A stretch of 64,000 nt of DNA, taken from positions 114,252-178,251 of the forward strand of contig JBGTDX010000116.1 of the NCBI GenBank assembly GCA_041748075.1, given 5' to 3'. The notes under the pieces were generated by a model. The model searched no databases. It saw nothing but the letters and a program-made list of their open reading frames with translations, and was not told where the DNA came from. Origin of the DNA: JBGSYJ01 sp041748075. GTDB taxonomy: Bacteria; Acidobacteriota; Thermoanaerobaculia; Gp7-AA8. A program made the translations under genes and the position numbers. Shown one piece after another: positions 18,455-26,857 of the stretch (within the stretch, counting starts at the first letter, position 1; every line of letters starts with the position of its first letter).

Positions 18455-19377
18455 GAGCGCATGACCTCCCAGGTTCTTCGAACGCCCGCTTCCGCGCTGG
18501 TGCGCGGTCTCCAGGACAGCAGCCGCTCGACGGTTTCCATGTCGCAGCGGAACTTCATCGGGCCCGCGACAGGCTGGTCCAGATCCGTGATCGGGCAACC
18601 GCTCAGATCACGCAGGAGATCGACGATGGTGCGGATCGACGTCATCTGTCCCGTGCCGAGATTCAGGGTTCCCGTGTAGTCGGTGTTCAACAGTTCCACA
18701 ATCGCGTGAGCCGCATCCTCCACGTAGATGAAATCGCGTTGTGGACGGGTGCTCCAGACTTCTCCTTCTCCTTTGTCGAGCAGTTGGTGAATCAACCGGT
18801 GTACGAGGTCGAACCGCTCGAGTGGTGTGGGACCGTAAATATTCGACAGGCGCACGTTGATGATCGGAACCCATCGCGAGTAGAAGCGGCAAGCCTCTTC
18901 GGCCAGGTACTTGCTCAGGACGTATCTGTTCTTGTGAGGATCGATGGGAGCGTGTTCGGAAACGGGAAGGGCGATCCTGTGCTCGTCGTAGATGAGAATC
19001 GTGGAGAAGTGGATGAGCTTGCGGATCGGGAACTGCTTGAGCTGTTCCATCGCCTGCAGAAACGGAGTGAGGTGATAGTCGAACGCGGTGGGCTCGCCGG
19101 GAGGAATGGTTTCGCGCTCGAGTGCGTGATGGTCGGTATTCCCGATGATGTAGATGACCGAGTCGAACTCGACGTCCCGGAGGGGCGAGAGATCCGCCAT
19201 GGACGGAATGGGGATGTGGCGATTGGGCGTCGGGGCCGGGCTGCGGCCGGCTGAAATCATCTCGGGGTAGTTGGCGAGAATGTACGGTCCGAGAAAGCCG
19301 CTGCCGCCGAACAGCACCGTTCCGCGGCCCGCGCTTCCAGCATCGTGCTCAACGGTCCGCAGATAATCGAGATTCAT
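18439..19377 (-). CDS. NAD-dependent epimerase/dehydratase
   Basis: A 312-residue extended short-chain dehydrogenase, of the kind that modifies nucleotide sugars. VLFGGSGFLGPYI is the GxxGxxG NAD-binding loop, and the catalytic Ser/Thr and YxxxK are in HFSTILIYDE and NRYVLSKYLAEE. RQ/RDFIYVEDAAHAIVE and LNLGTGQMTSI are characteristic of sugar epimerases/dehydratases. It overlaps the upstream methyltransferase by 4 bp (ATGA) and the downstream glycosyltransferase by 16 bp. Its position suggests it produces the sugar donor, or a branched-sugar precursor, for this operon. The exact reaction is unknown. Confidence 0.88.
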   Translation of the reverse strand: MNLDYLRTVEHDAGSAGRGTVLFGGSGFLGPYILANYPEMISAGRSPAPTPNRHIPIPSMADLSPLRDVEFDSVIYIIGNTDHHALERETIPPGEPTAFDYHLTPFLQAMEQLKQFPIRKLIHFSTILIYDEHRIALPVSEHAPIDPHKNRYVLSKYLAEEACRFYSRWVPIINVRLSNIYGPTPLERFDLVHRLIHQLLDKGEGEVWSTRPQRDFIYVEDAAHAIVELLNTDYTGTLNLGTGQMTSIRTIVDLLRDLSGCPITDLDQPVAGPMKFRCDMETVERLLSWRPRTSAEAGVRRTWEVMRSWHQT

Positions 19378-20669
19378 GGCAGCAGAATCTCGCCCTCGAA
19401 GCCGCGCTTTCTGAGTTTGGGTACGATCTCGTCATAGTAGTTCCAGGCGAACAGGATGCCGGCGTTCGCCTGTGGGTCTTCGTCGAACATCTCTTTTTCG
19501 TCACGGATCGGGATATGGACCCCTGGCAGATATTTCCCGATCAGCAGCGGATTCACTTCCGCCATGTAATCGACCATGTCGGGCCCGAGCCTGCAGTAGT
19601 TGCAGATCGTCGTCGCCTTGGCCGGTGCCCCGATACCAACAACCTTCCTGCCTTTTTTCACCAGTTGGTAGACACGGTCGAACAGGATCCGGCGCTTCTC
19701 CTCCACCGATTCACGGAAGCGGTCATGCGTCGCGGACTGGTACAGCCCGGCTGCCTCTTCCAGGGCAGTGAGGTTCTTGACCCGCCGGTTGATGCGGTAA
19801 TCCCCCTTGTGGCACGCGAACACGCGGATCGACCCTCCATACACCTCGGAGCGCTCGACATCGAAAACATCCATGTCGTACTGCCGGAACAGAGCAATCA
19901 TCGGTTTGAGCGAGTAGTAGCGGAGATGCTGATGGAACATGTTGTCGTAGTGCAGCTTCTCGACCATCGAAAGCCAGTATTGATTGTCGGTGACGAACAT
20001 CCCCTTGGGGCCCAGCAGCATCTTCACGCCGCGCATGACGCTGTGAAGATCGGCGATGTGTCCGAACACGCCGCACGCCGTGATTGCATTTGCGGGACCC
20101 TTGCTGTCCCGCAGGTAGCCGGCCGTAGCTTCGTTGAAGAAAAGGTGCAGCGTCTCGATTCCCTGCTCATTCGCGATTCTCACGGGATCCCCGGCGGGAT
20201 CGACGCCGATGAACCGGACTCCAGAGGGGATGTAACCTTTGAGGAGAGTGCCGTCGTTGGACCCGATATCCACCGCGAACGACTTCCTGTCGAGGCCCAT
20301 CCGTCGGACCAGGTCCCGCGGGAGGCTCTGCAGATGACGAGTGGCGGTCTTTGTGGTACCGCTGACGAAAGGAAAGTTTTTGTAAACGATCTTCGGATCG
20401 ACGACAAAGCTCAGCTGGGTCAGGCCGCAGGATGGGCAGTGCTGAAGCCGCATCGGATAGAACATCTCGGGGCGGTTGAGCTCCGCTTCGGTCAGGACCA
20501 GGTCGCTGACGGGCTGGACGCCGAGATCCAGGCCGGGGATGGTTGCCTCACCGCAGATCTGGCAAGCGATGGTGCTGGCCCGTCTCGAGGAGGAGCGGCG
20601 TCCCGGCAGTCCGGCACTCGCGCGCGCGAGCTCTTTGCGGCTTTTGTCAGGGGCGGCGACGCGGTTCAT
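19374..20669 (-). CDS. Class I SAM-dependent sugar C-methyltransferase
   Basis: A 431-residue protein with the three-part layout of NDP-sugar C-methyltransferases (TylC3/NovU-like): an N-terminal zinc-binding domain (CQICG at 36-40, CPSCG at about 79-83), a central SAM-binding methyltransferase domain (FAVDIGSNDGTLLKGY) and a C-terminal domain (VVGIGAPAKATTICNYC, ILFAWNYYDEIVPKLR). DNMFHQHLRYYSL is a conserved catalytic-region segment. Such enzymes make branched deoxysugars. The ATG at 20669 has GGGAGGA nine bases upstream and a TATAGAAT box further up. It is the first gene of the operon and overlaps the epimerase by ATGA. Confidence 0.88.
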   Translation of the reverse strand: MNRVAAPDKSRKELARASAGLPGRRSSSRRASTIACQICGEATIPGLDLGVQPVSDLVLTEAELNRPEMFYPMRLQHCPSCGLTQLSFVVDPKIVYKNFPFVSGTTKTATRHLQSLPRDLVRRMGLDRKSFAVDIGSNDGTLLKGYIPSGVRFIGVDPAGDPVRIANEQGIETLHLFFNEATAGYLRDSKGPANAITACGVFGHIADLHSVMRGVKMLLGPKGMFVTDNQYWLSMVEKLHYDNMFHQHLRYYSLKPMIALFRQYDMDVFDVERSEVYGGSIRVFACHKGDYRINRRVKNLTALEEAAGLYQSATHDRFRESVEEKRRILFDRVYQLVKKGRKVVGIGAPAKATTICNYCRLGPDMVDYMAEVNPLLIGKYLPGVHIPIRDEKEMFDEDPQANAGILFAWNYYDEIVPKLRKRGFEGEILLP

Positions 20670-21044
20670 TCTCGAATTCCTCCCGGCAGGTACAGCGGCG
20701 CTCGAAAATTTCGTTTGGCCGAGCGCGAATTCTATAGCATCGGCGCGAGGCGACGCTTCCGATTTTGAAGGTTCCTGTACCCATGACCACGGATCGGCTT
20801 GCTCTCTCCATCACCGGGATGCCGGAGATCAGCAACTGGAAAAGTGTGGCGGGCACGACGGACCCGGCGGGCAGCTGTTCTCAGCCTGGACGGAGGCGCG
20901 CGAGCCTGGCGCGGTTGCAGTCCTGTCCCGGGGGCGGAGTTGAATAGAACCGTCGGCGCCTGAGATCCGTACGCCTTGCGTGACTGACAGGATCGCGACA
21001 TGATAAAAAGAGTTAACCTGAGCTCTCAGGCCAGGACTTCATAA
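20670..21044. other. Intergenic divergent regulatory gap
   Basis: This gap between the methyltransferase (-) and NHL protein (+) genes has no open frame with family resemblance. On the minus strand TATAGAAT near 20731 could be a -10 box for the polysaccharide operon. On the plus strand GATAAA near 21002 and AGGA before the ATG at 21045 suggest a start for the NHL gene. The promoter calls are tentative. Confidence 0.4.
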
Positions 21045-22823
21045 ATGCGTTCTTCTTCGGTTACAGGGAAAGTGTTGTCGCGAATCATCGTCGCAGGAGT
21101 GTTTCTGCTGTCGACGAACGCATTGTTCGCTCACACCGCGGAGATCAACGTCTCCATCACAGCGGATCCGGCTGAAGTCCCGGTTCGCGAGACGGTCACC
21201 TATACGATCAACGTGAACAACGGCGGTCCGGACGAGGCGCTCGGCGTCATCATCATCGATGATGTTCCGAGCTCACTTACGATCGTCAACGTGACAACAA
21301 CCTCAGGGCTTCGCTGTAATCGATCGGGACAGCGGGTCAGCTGCACGGCGGACTCGCTCCGTCTCGGCGGTCCAGCGGAAGTGATCACAATCGTTGCGAC
21401 CGTTCCGGCTTCGCCCGGGTCTGTCACAAACGCTGTCACGATCCAGGCGATCGGAAGCATCGACCCAAATCCAAACAACAACAGCGCGTCGGTAACGACC
21501 CCGATCGTCATTCCCACCGTTTGTCCCGACGAACGGCCGCAACTCGTGACTCCCGCGGCCGGGGCGACGGATCTGGTTTCTCCGGTGCAGTTGACGTGGA
21601 CCCCCGTGCAGGGCGCAGTCCGATACATCGTGCGCGTGGCACAGGACGGCGGACCGTTCCTCGTAGCAGCAGAGACCGCTCAGACTACTGCATCGGTCAA
21701 CGTTCAGGGAGCGGCTGCCCAATGGAACGTCGAGGCGATTCGATCTTCGTGCCCATCGACAACATCTTCCACCAGGACGTTTTCTCTCCGCACTGCTGAG
21801 CCGCTTTCGATCCGGACGCTCGCGGGACAGGCCGGTCTCCAGGGGACAGCCGATGGTCCACCCGATGCAGCTCGATTCAACGATCCCAGGGGCTTGGCCA
21901 TCGATCTCGACGCTACTCTTTACGTGGCCGACCGGCTCTCGCATACGATTCGAGCCATCGATCCGTCGGGTGTCGTATCAACTCTTGCAGGCATCGCCGG
22001 TAGTCCAGGCGCCATGAATGGTCCACGAGGCATGGCGACGCTCAATCTCCCTTCGGACGTCGCCCTCGGAGTGGCCGGAGCGTTGATCATTGCAGACACG
22101 GGCAATCACGTAATCCGCAGGCTTAGCCAGGACGGGGTGGTGTCGAGTGTTGCCGGGCAGGCAGGAACCGCGGGCTTCGGGGACGGCCCGGCCGGTGAGG
22201 CCCTGTTCTCTTCGCCCTCCGGAGTTGCGGTCGACGAGGGTGGAAGAATCTATGTCGCTGACACTGGAAATCACGTGGTTCGCAGGATCGACCTGGACGG
22301 CACGGTGACGACTCTGGCAGGTTCGGCAGGCGGGCCGGGGGCTGCGGACGGGACAGGGTCGACCGCGCGGTTCCGATCTCCGATCGGGCTGGCATTTCAT
22401 GGGGGCCAGCTCTTTGTCGCTGATACCGGAAATCACCTGATCCGCAGGGTGAGTCCTGCCGGTGCCGTGCAGACGCTTGCGGGAGTCGCTGGAATGCCGG
22501 GCGCAGCGGATGGGGCTGCGCTGGCCGCAAGTTTCAGACAGCCCGAGGACGTGGCCGTTGATCTCGAGGGGAATGTGTACGTGGCGGACACGGGGAACCA
22601 TGTTGTTCGCGTCCTCTCAACGGCGGGTTCGGTGAGCACGGTGGCGGGAAGCACCGGAGTTCCGGGAACAGCCGACGGTACAGGGCCGACAGCTCAGCTC
22701 AACACTCCGCGGGGGATCGTCGTCAGTCCATCGGGCCACGTTTTCATCGCTGATTCGTCGAGTCACACGATCCGCACGACGGCTCCTCCGGCCCAATCGC
22801 GCCGCCGCCCGGCGCGCCGCTGA
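21045..22823 (+). CDS. Secreted DUF11 / NHL-repeat protein
   Basis: A 592-residue exported protein with a signal peptide ending near LFAHTAE (residue 30). Residues 32-150 are a DUF11/CARDB-like beta-sandwich (PVRETVTYTINVNNGGPDEA). Residues 165-250 look like a fibronectin-type module (PVQLTWTPVQGAVRYIVRV). From about 262 there are five to six NHL-type repeats of roughly 55 residues, each with a cycle such as VADTGNHVVRRIDLDGTVTT followed by LAGSAGGPGAADG. NHL repeats fold into a beta-propeller that usually binds ligands or polysaccharide/protein partners. It sits within the polysaccharide region but is transcribed divergently from the operon. Confidence 0.83.
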   Translation: MRSSSVTGKVLSRIIVAGVFLLSTNALFAHTAEINVSITADPAEVPVRETVTYTINVNNGGPDEALGVIIIDDVPSSLTIVNVTTTSGLRCNRSGQRVSCTADSLRLGGPAEVITIVATVPASPGSVTNAVTIQAIGSIDPNPNNNSASVTTPIVIPTVCPDERPQLVTPAAGATDLVSPVQLTWTPVQGAVRYIVRVAQDGGPFLVAAETAQTTASVNVQGAAAQWNVEAIRSSCPSTTSSTRTFSLRTAEPLSIRTLAGQAGLQGTADGPPDAARFNDPRGLAIDLDATLYVADRLSHTIRAIDPSGVVSTLAGIAGSPGAMNGPRGMATLNLPSDVALGVAGALIIADTGNHVIRRLSQDGVVSSVAGQAGTAGFGDGPAGEALFSSPSGVAVDEGGRIYVADTGNHVVRRIDLDGTVTTLAGSAGGPGAADGTGSTARFRSPIGLAFHGGQLFVADTGNHLIRRVSPAGAVQTLAGVAGMPGAADGAALAASFRQPEDVAVDLEGNVYVADTGNHVVRVLSTAGSVSTVAGSTGVPGTADGTGPTAQLNTPRGIVVSPSGHVFIADSSSHTIRTTAPPAQSRRRPARR

Positions 22824-22844
22824 CCTTCCGCGCGAGCTCCCGAT

Positions 22845-24401
22845 TCAGTGGTGGCCGTGGTGCGACTGGCCGGCGGTGCGGAGCCTGAGGAATGCGAAGA
22901 TGCTGTCAGGATTCTCGCCGTAGAAGAATTTGAGAAGCTCCGGAAACTTGTACCAGGTGTAGTTTGCACCAAGGCCGGCGTGAAAGTTCCGCGCTCGGAG
23001 AAAGTCGAACGTATAGCCGACCGTGTATGCCTCGATCACAAAGACGGGGACCCGCTCACCGAGCGGAGCTCCGGGCGGATGGATGTGCGGAAAAATCTCG
23101 TCCTTGTCGACCTTTTCGATACGCGTCGTGAGGTAATGCCGCCGGAACACGTTCAGCGACGATTCGAACGTCGTCGCATGCAGCGTTTGATCGTGAGACT
23201 CCTTGTAGACCTCTCCCCAGATGAGCGAGGACGACCATGATCCGCCCGCAAAGGGCCGCGTATAGGCGAGCGACGCGAGGTATCTTTTCTGATCCCCCGG
23301 CTCAAAGACTTCCGGCTTCGTCAGATATCCGGTCGACGCCTGGGCGACCCAATTAGGCGTTGGTGTCCAGGTGAAGCGAGCGGACCAGGAGTCGATCGAG
23401 CCGGTCTGAAGGTCCCAGCGATTCTCATCGGGCTCTGCGCCATGAAAGCCGCTGGCCTCGAGGCGAAACCGGGAATTGTTGATTCCCAGAGTGATTACGG
23501 AAAGCGCGATGTGCGTGGAATCATGAAAATGATGGCTCAGCGTTGCCTGTGGAATCTCCATCGCTGAAGCGCGGTGAGGGAAGGCGACAGGCCCTATTGC
23601 GGGGTCACCGACAGGAGCTACGTATACGGTCAGGAATCTGTCGTCTGCGAGAGGGTACGCATACTGCGCTCCAAGCTCCATGAAGAATTCATGCGGGTGC
23701 TGCCCGTCGACGATCGGGCGATCGTTGGCAGTCTCGCCCGTCTGAAACAGCATCGGATAGAACTTCGTGGAGCTCGAGATCGTAGCCGGCTCGAAGCTGA
23801 GCATTGACCGGAGCATCAGAGTACCCTTACCGACTTTCCGGTGGGCCATCCCCATGATCCAATTCGTGGAGAATGTGTCCGTTTCGCCGCGCAGGCCGGT
23901 CTGTTCGGTGTAGACGAGATTTCCCAGGCCGTGAATCATGATGTCCCACTCCCCCCGCCGGGTTCCGATCATCTCCATCGGCGCCGATGCGGGGTTCATG
24001 GCTGTGCCGGAGGCGTGCTGCATCAGAAGTGCGACGGCAGGATCACCTGATTCCATTTCGTGCATTGCATGTCCGCTATGGTCTTCTTCGGGCGCTGACT
24101 GATGCTGCATGTCGGGCTCGTCGTTCGCGCCATGCATGGAATGATCCGAGTGGTCGGTGGTTTCGTGCTCCTTCTGCATGTGAGATTGCGCACCCTCATC
24201 GGACGGATCTTCCTTAGAGTGGTGGTGCTGTGCATTTGCGTCGGGAGTGGGCGAGGGCGAAGGGGCCGGCTGCGCTGAAACTGCCGGGACGATCAAGAAC
24301 GCTATCAGCACCATTCCGAAAAACAGACTGGCCACTGCTGTTTCTGAAAGTGCTTGCGCCAGGCTGGAAAATGGGTTGGGTTTTCCTGATGTAGTAGTCA
24401 C
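22845..24401 (-). CDS. His/Met-rich outer-membrane-barrel-like protein
   Basis: A 518-residue exported protein. After a hydrophobic leader (FGMVLIAFLIVPAVSAQ) it has a roughly 90-residue low-complexity region very rich in His, Met, Asp and Glu (for example QHHHSKEDPSDE and HSDHSMHG), and it ends in SHHGHH. The rest, residues 130-510, consists of alternating beta-strand-like segments ending in aromatic residues, as expected of a porin-like barrel. The His/Met-rich tail suggests metal (copper or nickel) binding. GTG at 24401 has GGAG nine bases upstream and was chosen over ATG at 24497. The family is not named with certainty. Confidence 0.65.
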   Translation of the reverse strand: MTTTSGKPNPFSSLAQALSETAVASLFFGMVLIAFLIVPAVSAQPAPSPSPTPDANAQHHHSKEDPSDEGAQSHMQKEHETTDHSDHSMHGANDEPDMQHQSAPEEDHSGHAMHEMESGDPAVALLMQHASGTAMNPASAPMEMIGTRRGEWDIMIHGLGNLVYTEQTGLRGETDTFSTNWIMGMAHRKVGKGTLMLRSMLSFEPATISSSTKFYPMLFQTGETANDRPIVDGQHPHEFFMELGAQYAYPLADDRFLTVYVAPVGDPAIGPVAFPHRASAMEIPQATLSHHFHDSTHIALSVITLGINNSRFRLEASGFHGAEPDENRWDLQTGSIDSWSARFTWTPTPNWVAQASTGYLTKPEVFEPGDQKRYLASLAYTRPFAGGSWSSSLIWGEVYKESHDQTLHATTFESSLNVFRRHYLTTRIEKVDKDEIFPHIHPPGAPLGERVPVFVIEAYTVGYTFDFLRARNFHAGLGANYTWYKFPELLKFFYGENPDSIFAFLRLRTAGQSHHGHH

Positions 24402-24510
24402 TCGGCGTCGCTCCGATTCACCAGTTGTTTGAAGGGGACAACCGAAAATACCGTATGTGGACTGGCATCGCAACCCGCCCAGTCGATGACAGTTCAAACT
24501 GCGACCCCAC

Positions 24511-24870
24511 TCAACGTCTGAGGAATGCGATCGAGTTGTAGGCCCAGGCGACGAAGAGGCCCGCCAGGTATCCGGTCACGAACGCATAGAGAGCTCCGAC
24601 GAGGCTGCCCGCGAACGATACGGAGTATCCGATGAAGAACTGTCCGAGCAGTCCCAGATGGGGGCCTACGACCGGTCCACCTTTCAGGACAAGCCAGTTG
24701 GTGGCCACGAAGAGCGCGAGTGCCATGACAATCCCGAAGACGAGTCCGAGGATGTGGCCGCTCAGGCGGACGACGGCGCGCGCAAGCAGGTCTTCTTCGC
24801 TCTGAGGTGGCGGCGTCCTGTCGTTTTGCGCGCCGTTCGCCGCAAGGTGATGCGAAGCCGGATCGGTCAT
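24511..24870 (-). CDS. Small membrane protein, paralogue of the 26400 gene
   Basis: A 119-residue inner-membrane protein with two long hydrophobic segments (about residues 38-60 and 72-110) linked by LVLKGGPVVGPHLGLLGQFF then IGYSVSF. The gene at 26400-26789 encodes a clear paralogue with the same block (LLLKGGPEIGPRLSLLGEYF, IGYSV). Similar short proteins are sometimes labelled 'bacteriophage holin', but nothing here suggests a phage. The ATG overlaps the stop of the FAD oxidoreductase gene (ATGA), so it is translationally coupled to it. It may be a membrane partner of the sugar-modification machinery (inference). Confidence 0.75.
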   Translation of the reverse strand: MTDPASHHLAANGAQNDRTPPPQSEEDLLARAVVRLSGHILGLVFGIVMALALFVATNWLVLKGGPVVGPHLGLLGQFFIGYSVSFAGSLVGALYAFVTGYLAGLFVAWAYNSIAFLRR

Positions 24871-26387
24871 AGGACTTTCTCCCTCCGTCGTGGAACGTCG
24901 GGCTGCGTGATCGACAGCAGTTCGGGTTCCCCGATGTCCGCACTGTCGCCTGCGGTCTGGCGGATCTCCTCGTGGTATTCGCGGTCGGCATTCACGCTCC
25001 AGATGTTGTGATTGGCACCCATGATGTTGCGGACGGCGAGCATTGCCGTGAGCATCGAATGGTCCTGGTTGTTGTACTTGTGCATGCCGTTCCGGCCCAC
25101 GAGATACAGATTACCTATGCCGTCGAGAAACTCGCGCACGACGCTGAGTGCCGCCGCGTAGGTCGCATCATAAACCGGGTATGCTTTGGGCATTCGGACG
25201 ACCGCACCGTCGATGATGTCGGAAATCCGGGCCAGGCCAAGCGCTCCCAGCTCTCTCTTTCCCAGGTCGATCAGATCGTCGTCGGCCATCGTCCATAGCC
25301 CGTCGCCCTCGAAGCAGAAATACTCCAGACCGAGACACGTCCTGCTCGGATCGGGAACCATCTGCAGGCTCCAGTTCTTGAAGTTCTGAATTCTTCCCAC
25401 TCTGGCGTCCGAATCGTGAATGTAAATCCAGTTGTCTTCGAACAGATCGGGTTGATCGATGATCAGGGCGACGGTGAGAAAGTCCCGATAATTCAGTTTC
25501 CCTGCTGCCTCGAGAACCGGATCCGGCGGCGGTGGATCGAACTTCTGAATGAGCTCCCTCATCGGCATGCTGCTGATGAAGTGGGATCCTTCCAGACGAC
25601 AGGTTTCTTCTCCCCTGGAGTGGACCTCCAGTCCCTGGACCGCCTCGGGAGTCCAGAAAATCCGGCTGACTCCCGTCTCCATGAGAAGGGTGCTGTTCTT
25701 CTGTTGAATCAGCTCTGCCACACGCTCCCACATCATGCCCGGGCCCCGCTGGGGATAGTCGAACGAGTCGATGAGCGTCGTGATGACCTCATCGCCGGTC
25801 CCGGCATTGCTCAGAAGCGCGTTCTTTACGGCGGTCAGCAGCGAAAGACCCTTGATCCGCTGAGCGGCCCACTCCGCCGTGATCTGATCACAGGGGATTC
25901 CCCACACTTTTTCCGTGTAGGTTTTGAAAAAAATCCGGTACAGTCGCTTGCCGAACCGGTTCGAGACCCACTGTTCGAATGTCTCCTCCGGTCGATGGGG
26001 GAACATCTGTGCTTTTGCGTAGCTCAGCAGGATCAGCAGGCTGTTCCACATGCCCAGGCCCCGGAGCGCATTTGCCGCCCTCAACGGATAGTGAAAAAAT
26101 TTCTTGCCGTAATAGATCCGCGAGATGCGTTTCCGTCTGAGGAATTCTTTCTCGCTGAGCACCTCGCGCCAGATCCGATCGACGGCCGACACTTTGGTGA
26201 AGAACCGGTGTCCGCCGATGTCGAAGTGATACCCCTTGTAACGGACGGTCCTCGAGATTCCCCCGACGACGGCATCCTTTTCGACGACGACCGAAGGGAT
26301 TCCGTCTTTGCAGAGCTCCCACGCGGCGGTCAGACCCGCAGGGCCTGCACCGATGATGACGACATTCTTCGGTTTCTGATCAGGCAT
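24867..26387 (-). CDS. FAD/NAD(P)-dependent oxidoreductase, amine-oxidase / UDP-galactopyranose-mutase-like
   Basis: A 506-residue flavoprotein beginning VVIIGAGPAGLTAAWELCKD, the dinucleotide-binding motif, followed by VVEKDAVVGGISRT and GYHFDIGGHRFF as in UDP-galactopyranose mutases and related amine-oxidase-fold enzymes. The C-terminal GNLYLVGRNGMHKYNNQDH is the FAD-binding end. Homologues of this type are common in surface-polysaccharide loci. Whether it forms galactofuranose or oxidises another sugar or lipid substrate cannot be told from sequence. It lies between two paralogous small membrane protein genes, 4 bp overlap on one side and 12 bp gap on the other. Confidence 0.85.
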   Translation of the reverse strand: MPDQKPKNVVIIGAGPAGLTAAWELCKDGIPSVVVEKDAVVGGISRTVRYKGYHFDIGGHRFFTKVSAVDRIWREVLSEKEFLRRKRISRIYYGKKFFHYPLRAANALRGLGMWNSLLILLSYAKAQMFPHRPEETFEQWVSNRFGKRLYRIFFKTYTEKVWGIPCDQITAEWAAQRIKGLSLLTAVKNALLSNAGTGDEVITTLIDSFDYPQRGPGMMWERVAELIQQKNSTLLMETGVSRIFWTPEAVQGLEVHSRGEETCRLEGSHFISSMPMRELIQKFDPPPPDPVLEAAGKLNYRDFLTVALIIDQPDLFEDNWIYIHDSDARVGRIQNFKNWSLQMVPDPSRTCLGLEYFCFEGDGLWTMADDDLIDLGKRELGALGLARISDIIDGAVVRMPKAYPVYDATYAAALSVVREFLDGIGNLYLVGRNGMHKYNNQDHSMLTAMLAVRNIMGANHNIWSVNADREYHEEIRQTAGDSADIGEPELLSITQPDVPRRREKVL

Positions 26388-26399
26388 CTTGGGTGGTCA

Positions 26400-26789
26400 C
26401 TAGTCCAGAAAATCGGCTGACGACAGGTTCGCTTTGAACTTGAGAACGTGAAGGTAGATCGACACGAACAGGTTGCGGAGGAATGCGATCGTCCATCCCA
26501 CGAGAAACCCCGATACGAATCCGTAGAGCAGACCGACGATACCTCCCTGCCACGTCACCGAATAGCCGATGAAATACTCTCCAAGGAGGCTCAGCCTGGG
26601 ACCGATCTCAGGTCCTCCCTTCAACAGCAGGACGACGGTCGCTGAGAAAACGATCAGACCGGACAGGCTGCCGACTGCCACGCCGAGCGCGGACCTGTGC
26701 AACCTGCCGAACGTCTGCAGGATCAACGCATCACCCCGTGTCAGAGGTGATGCCGCGGATGACGGGCTGTCGTTCATGATAGGGCGCAT
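26400..26789 (-). CDS. Small membrane protein, paralogue of the 24511 gene
   Basis: A 129-residue inner-membrane protein with hydrophobic segments at about residues 38-58 and 72-112. The linking segment LLLKGGPEIGPRLSLLGEYF and the following IGYSVTWQGGIVGLLYGFVS are shared with the 24511 protein, so the two arose by duplication. It has a short charged tail (FKANLSSADFLD). Two starts are possible, ATG 26789 and ATG 26777, neither with a good ribosome binding site. It is first in a three-gene unit with the FAD oxidoreductase. Its function is unknown. Confidence 0.72.
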   Translation of the reverse strand: MRPIMNDSPSSAASPLTRGDALILQTFGRLHRSALGVAVGSLSGLIVFSATVVLLLKGGPEIGPRLSLLGEYFIGYSVTWQGGIVGLLYGFVSGFLVGWTIAFLRNLFVSIYLHVLKFKANLSSADFLD

Positions 26790-26857
26790 CGAACGGAAGA
26801 CTCGGGGCGAGATGCTGCCTTACAGAGTATCAAAGGATGATACGAGAATCTGGCGGG

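Noticed and set aside
19515..20768. Long plus-strand open frame (417 codons) opposite the methyltransferase
   Set aside because: It is antisense to a well-supported gene and its protein has no recognisable family; high G+C gives such shadow frames.
20765..20947. Short frame between methyltransferase and NHL genes
   Set aside because: No family resemblance and overlapping alternatives on both strands; treated as non-coding.
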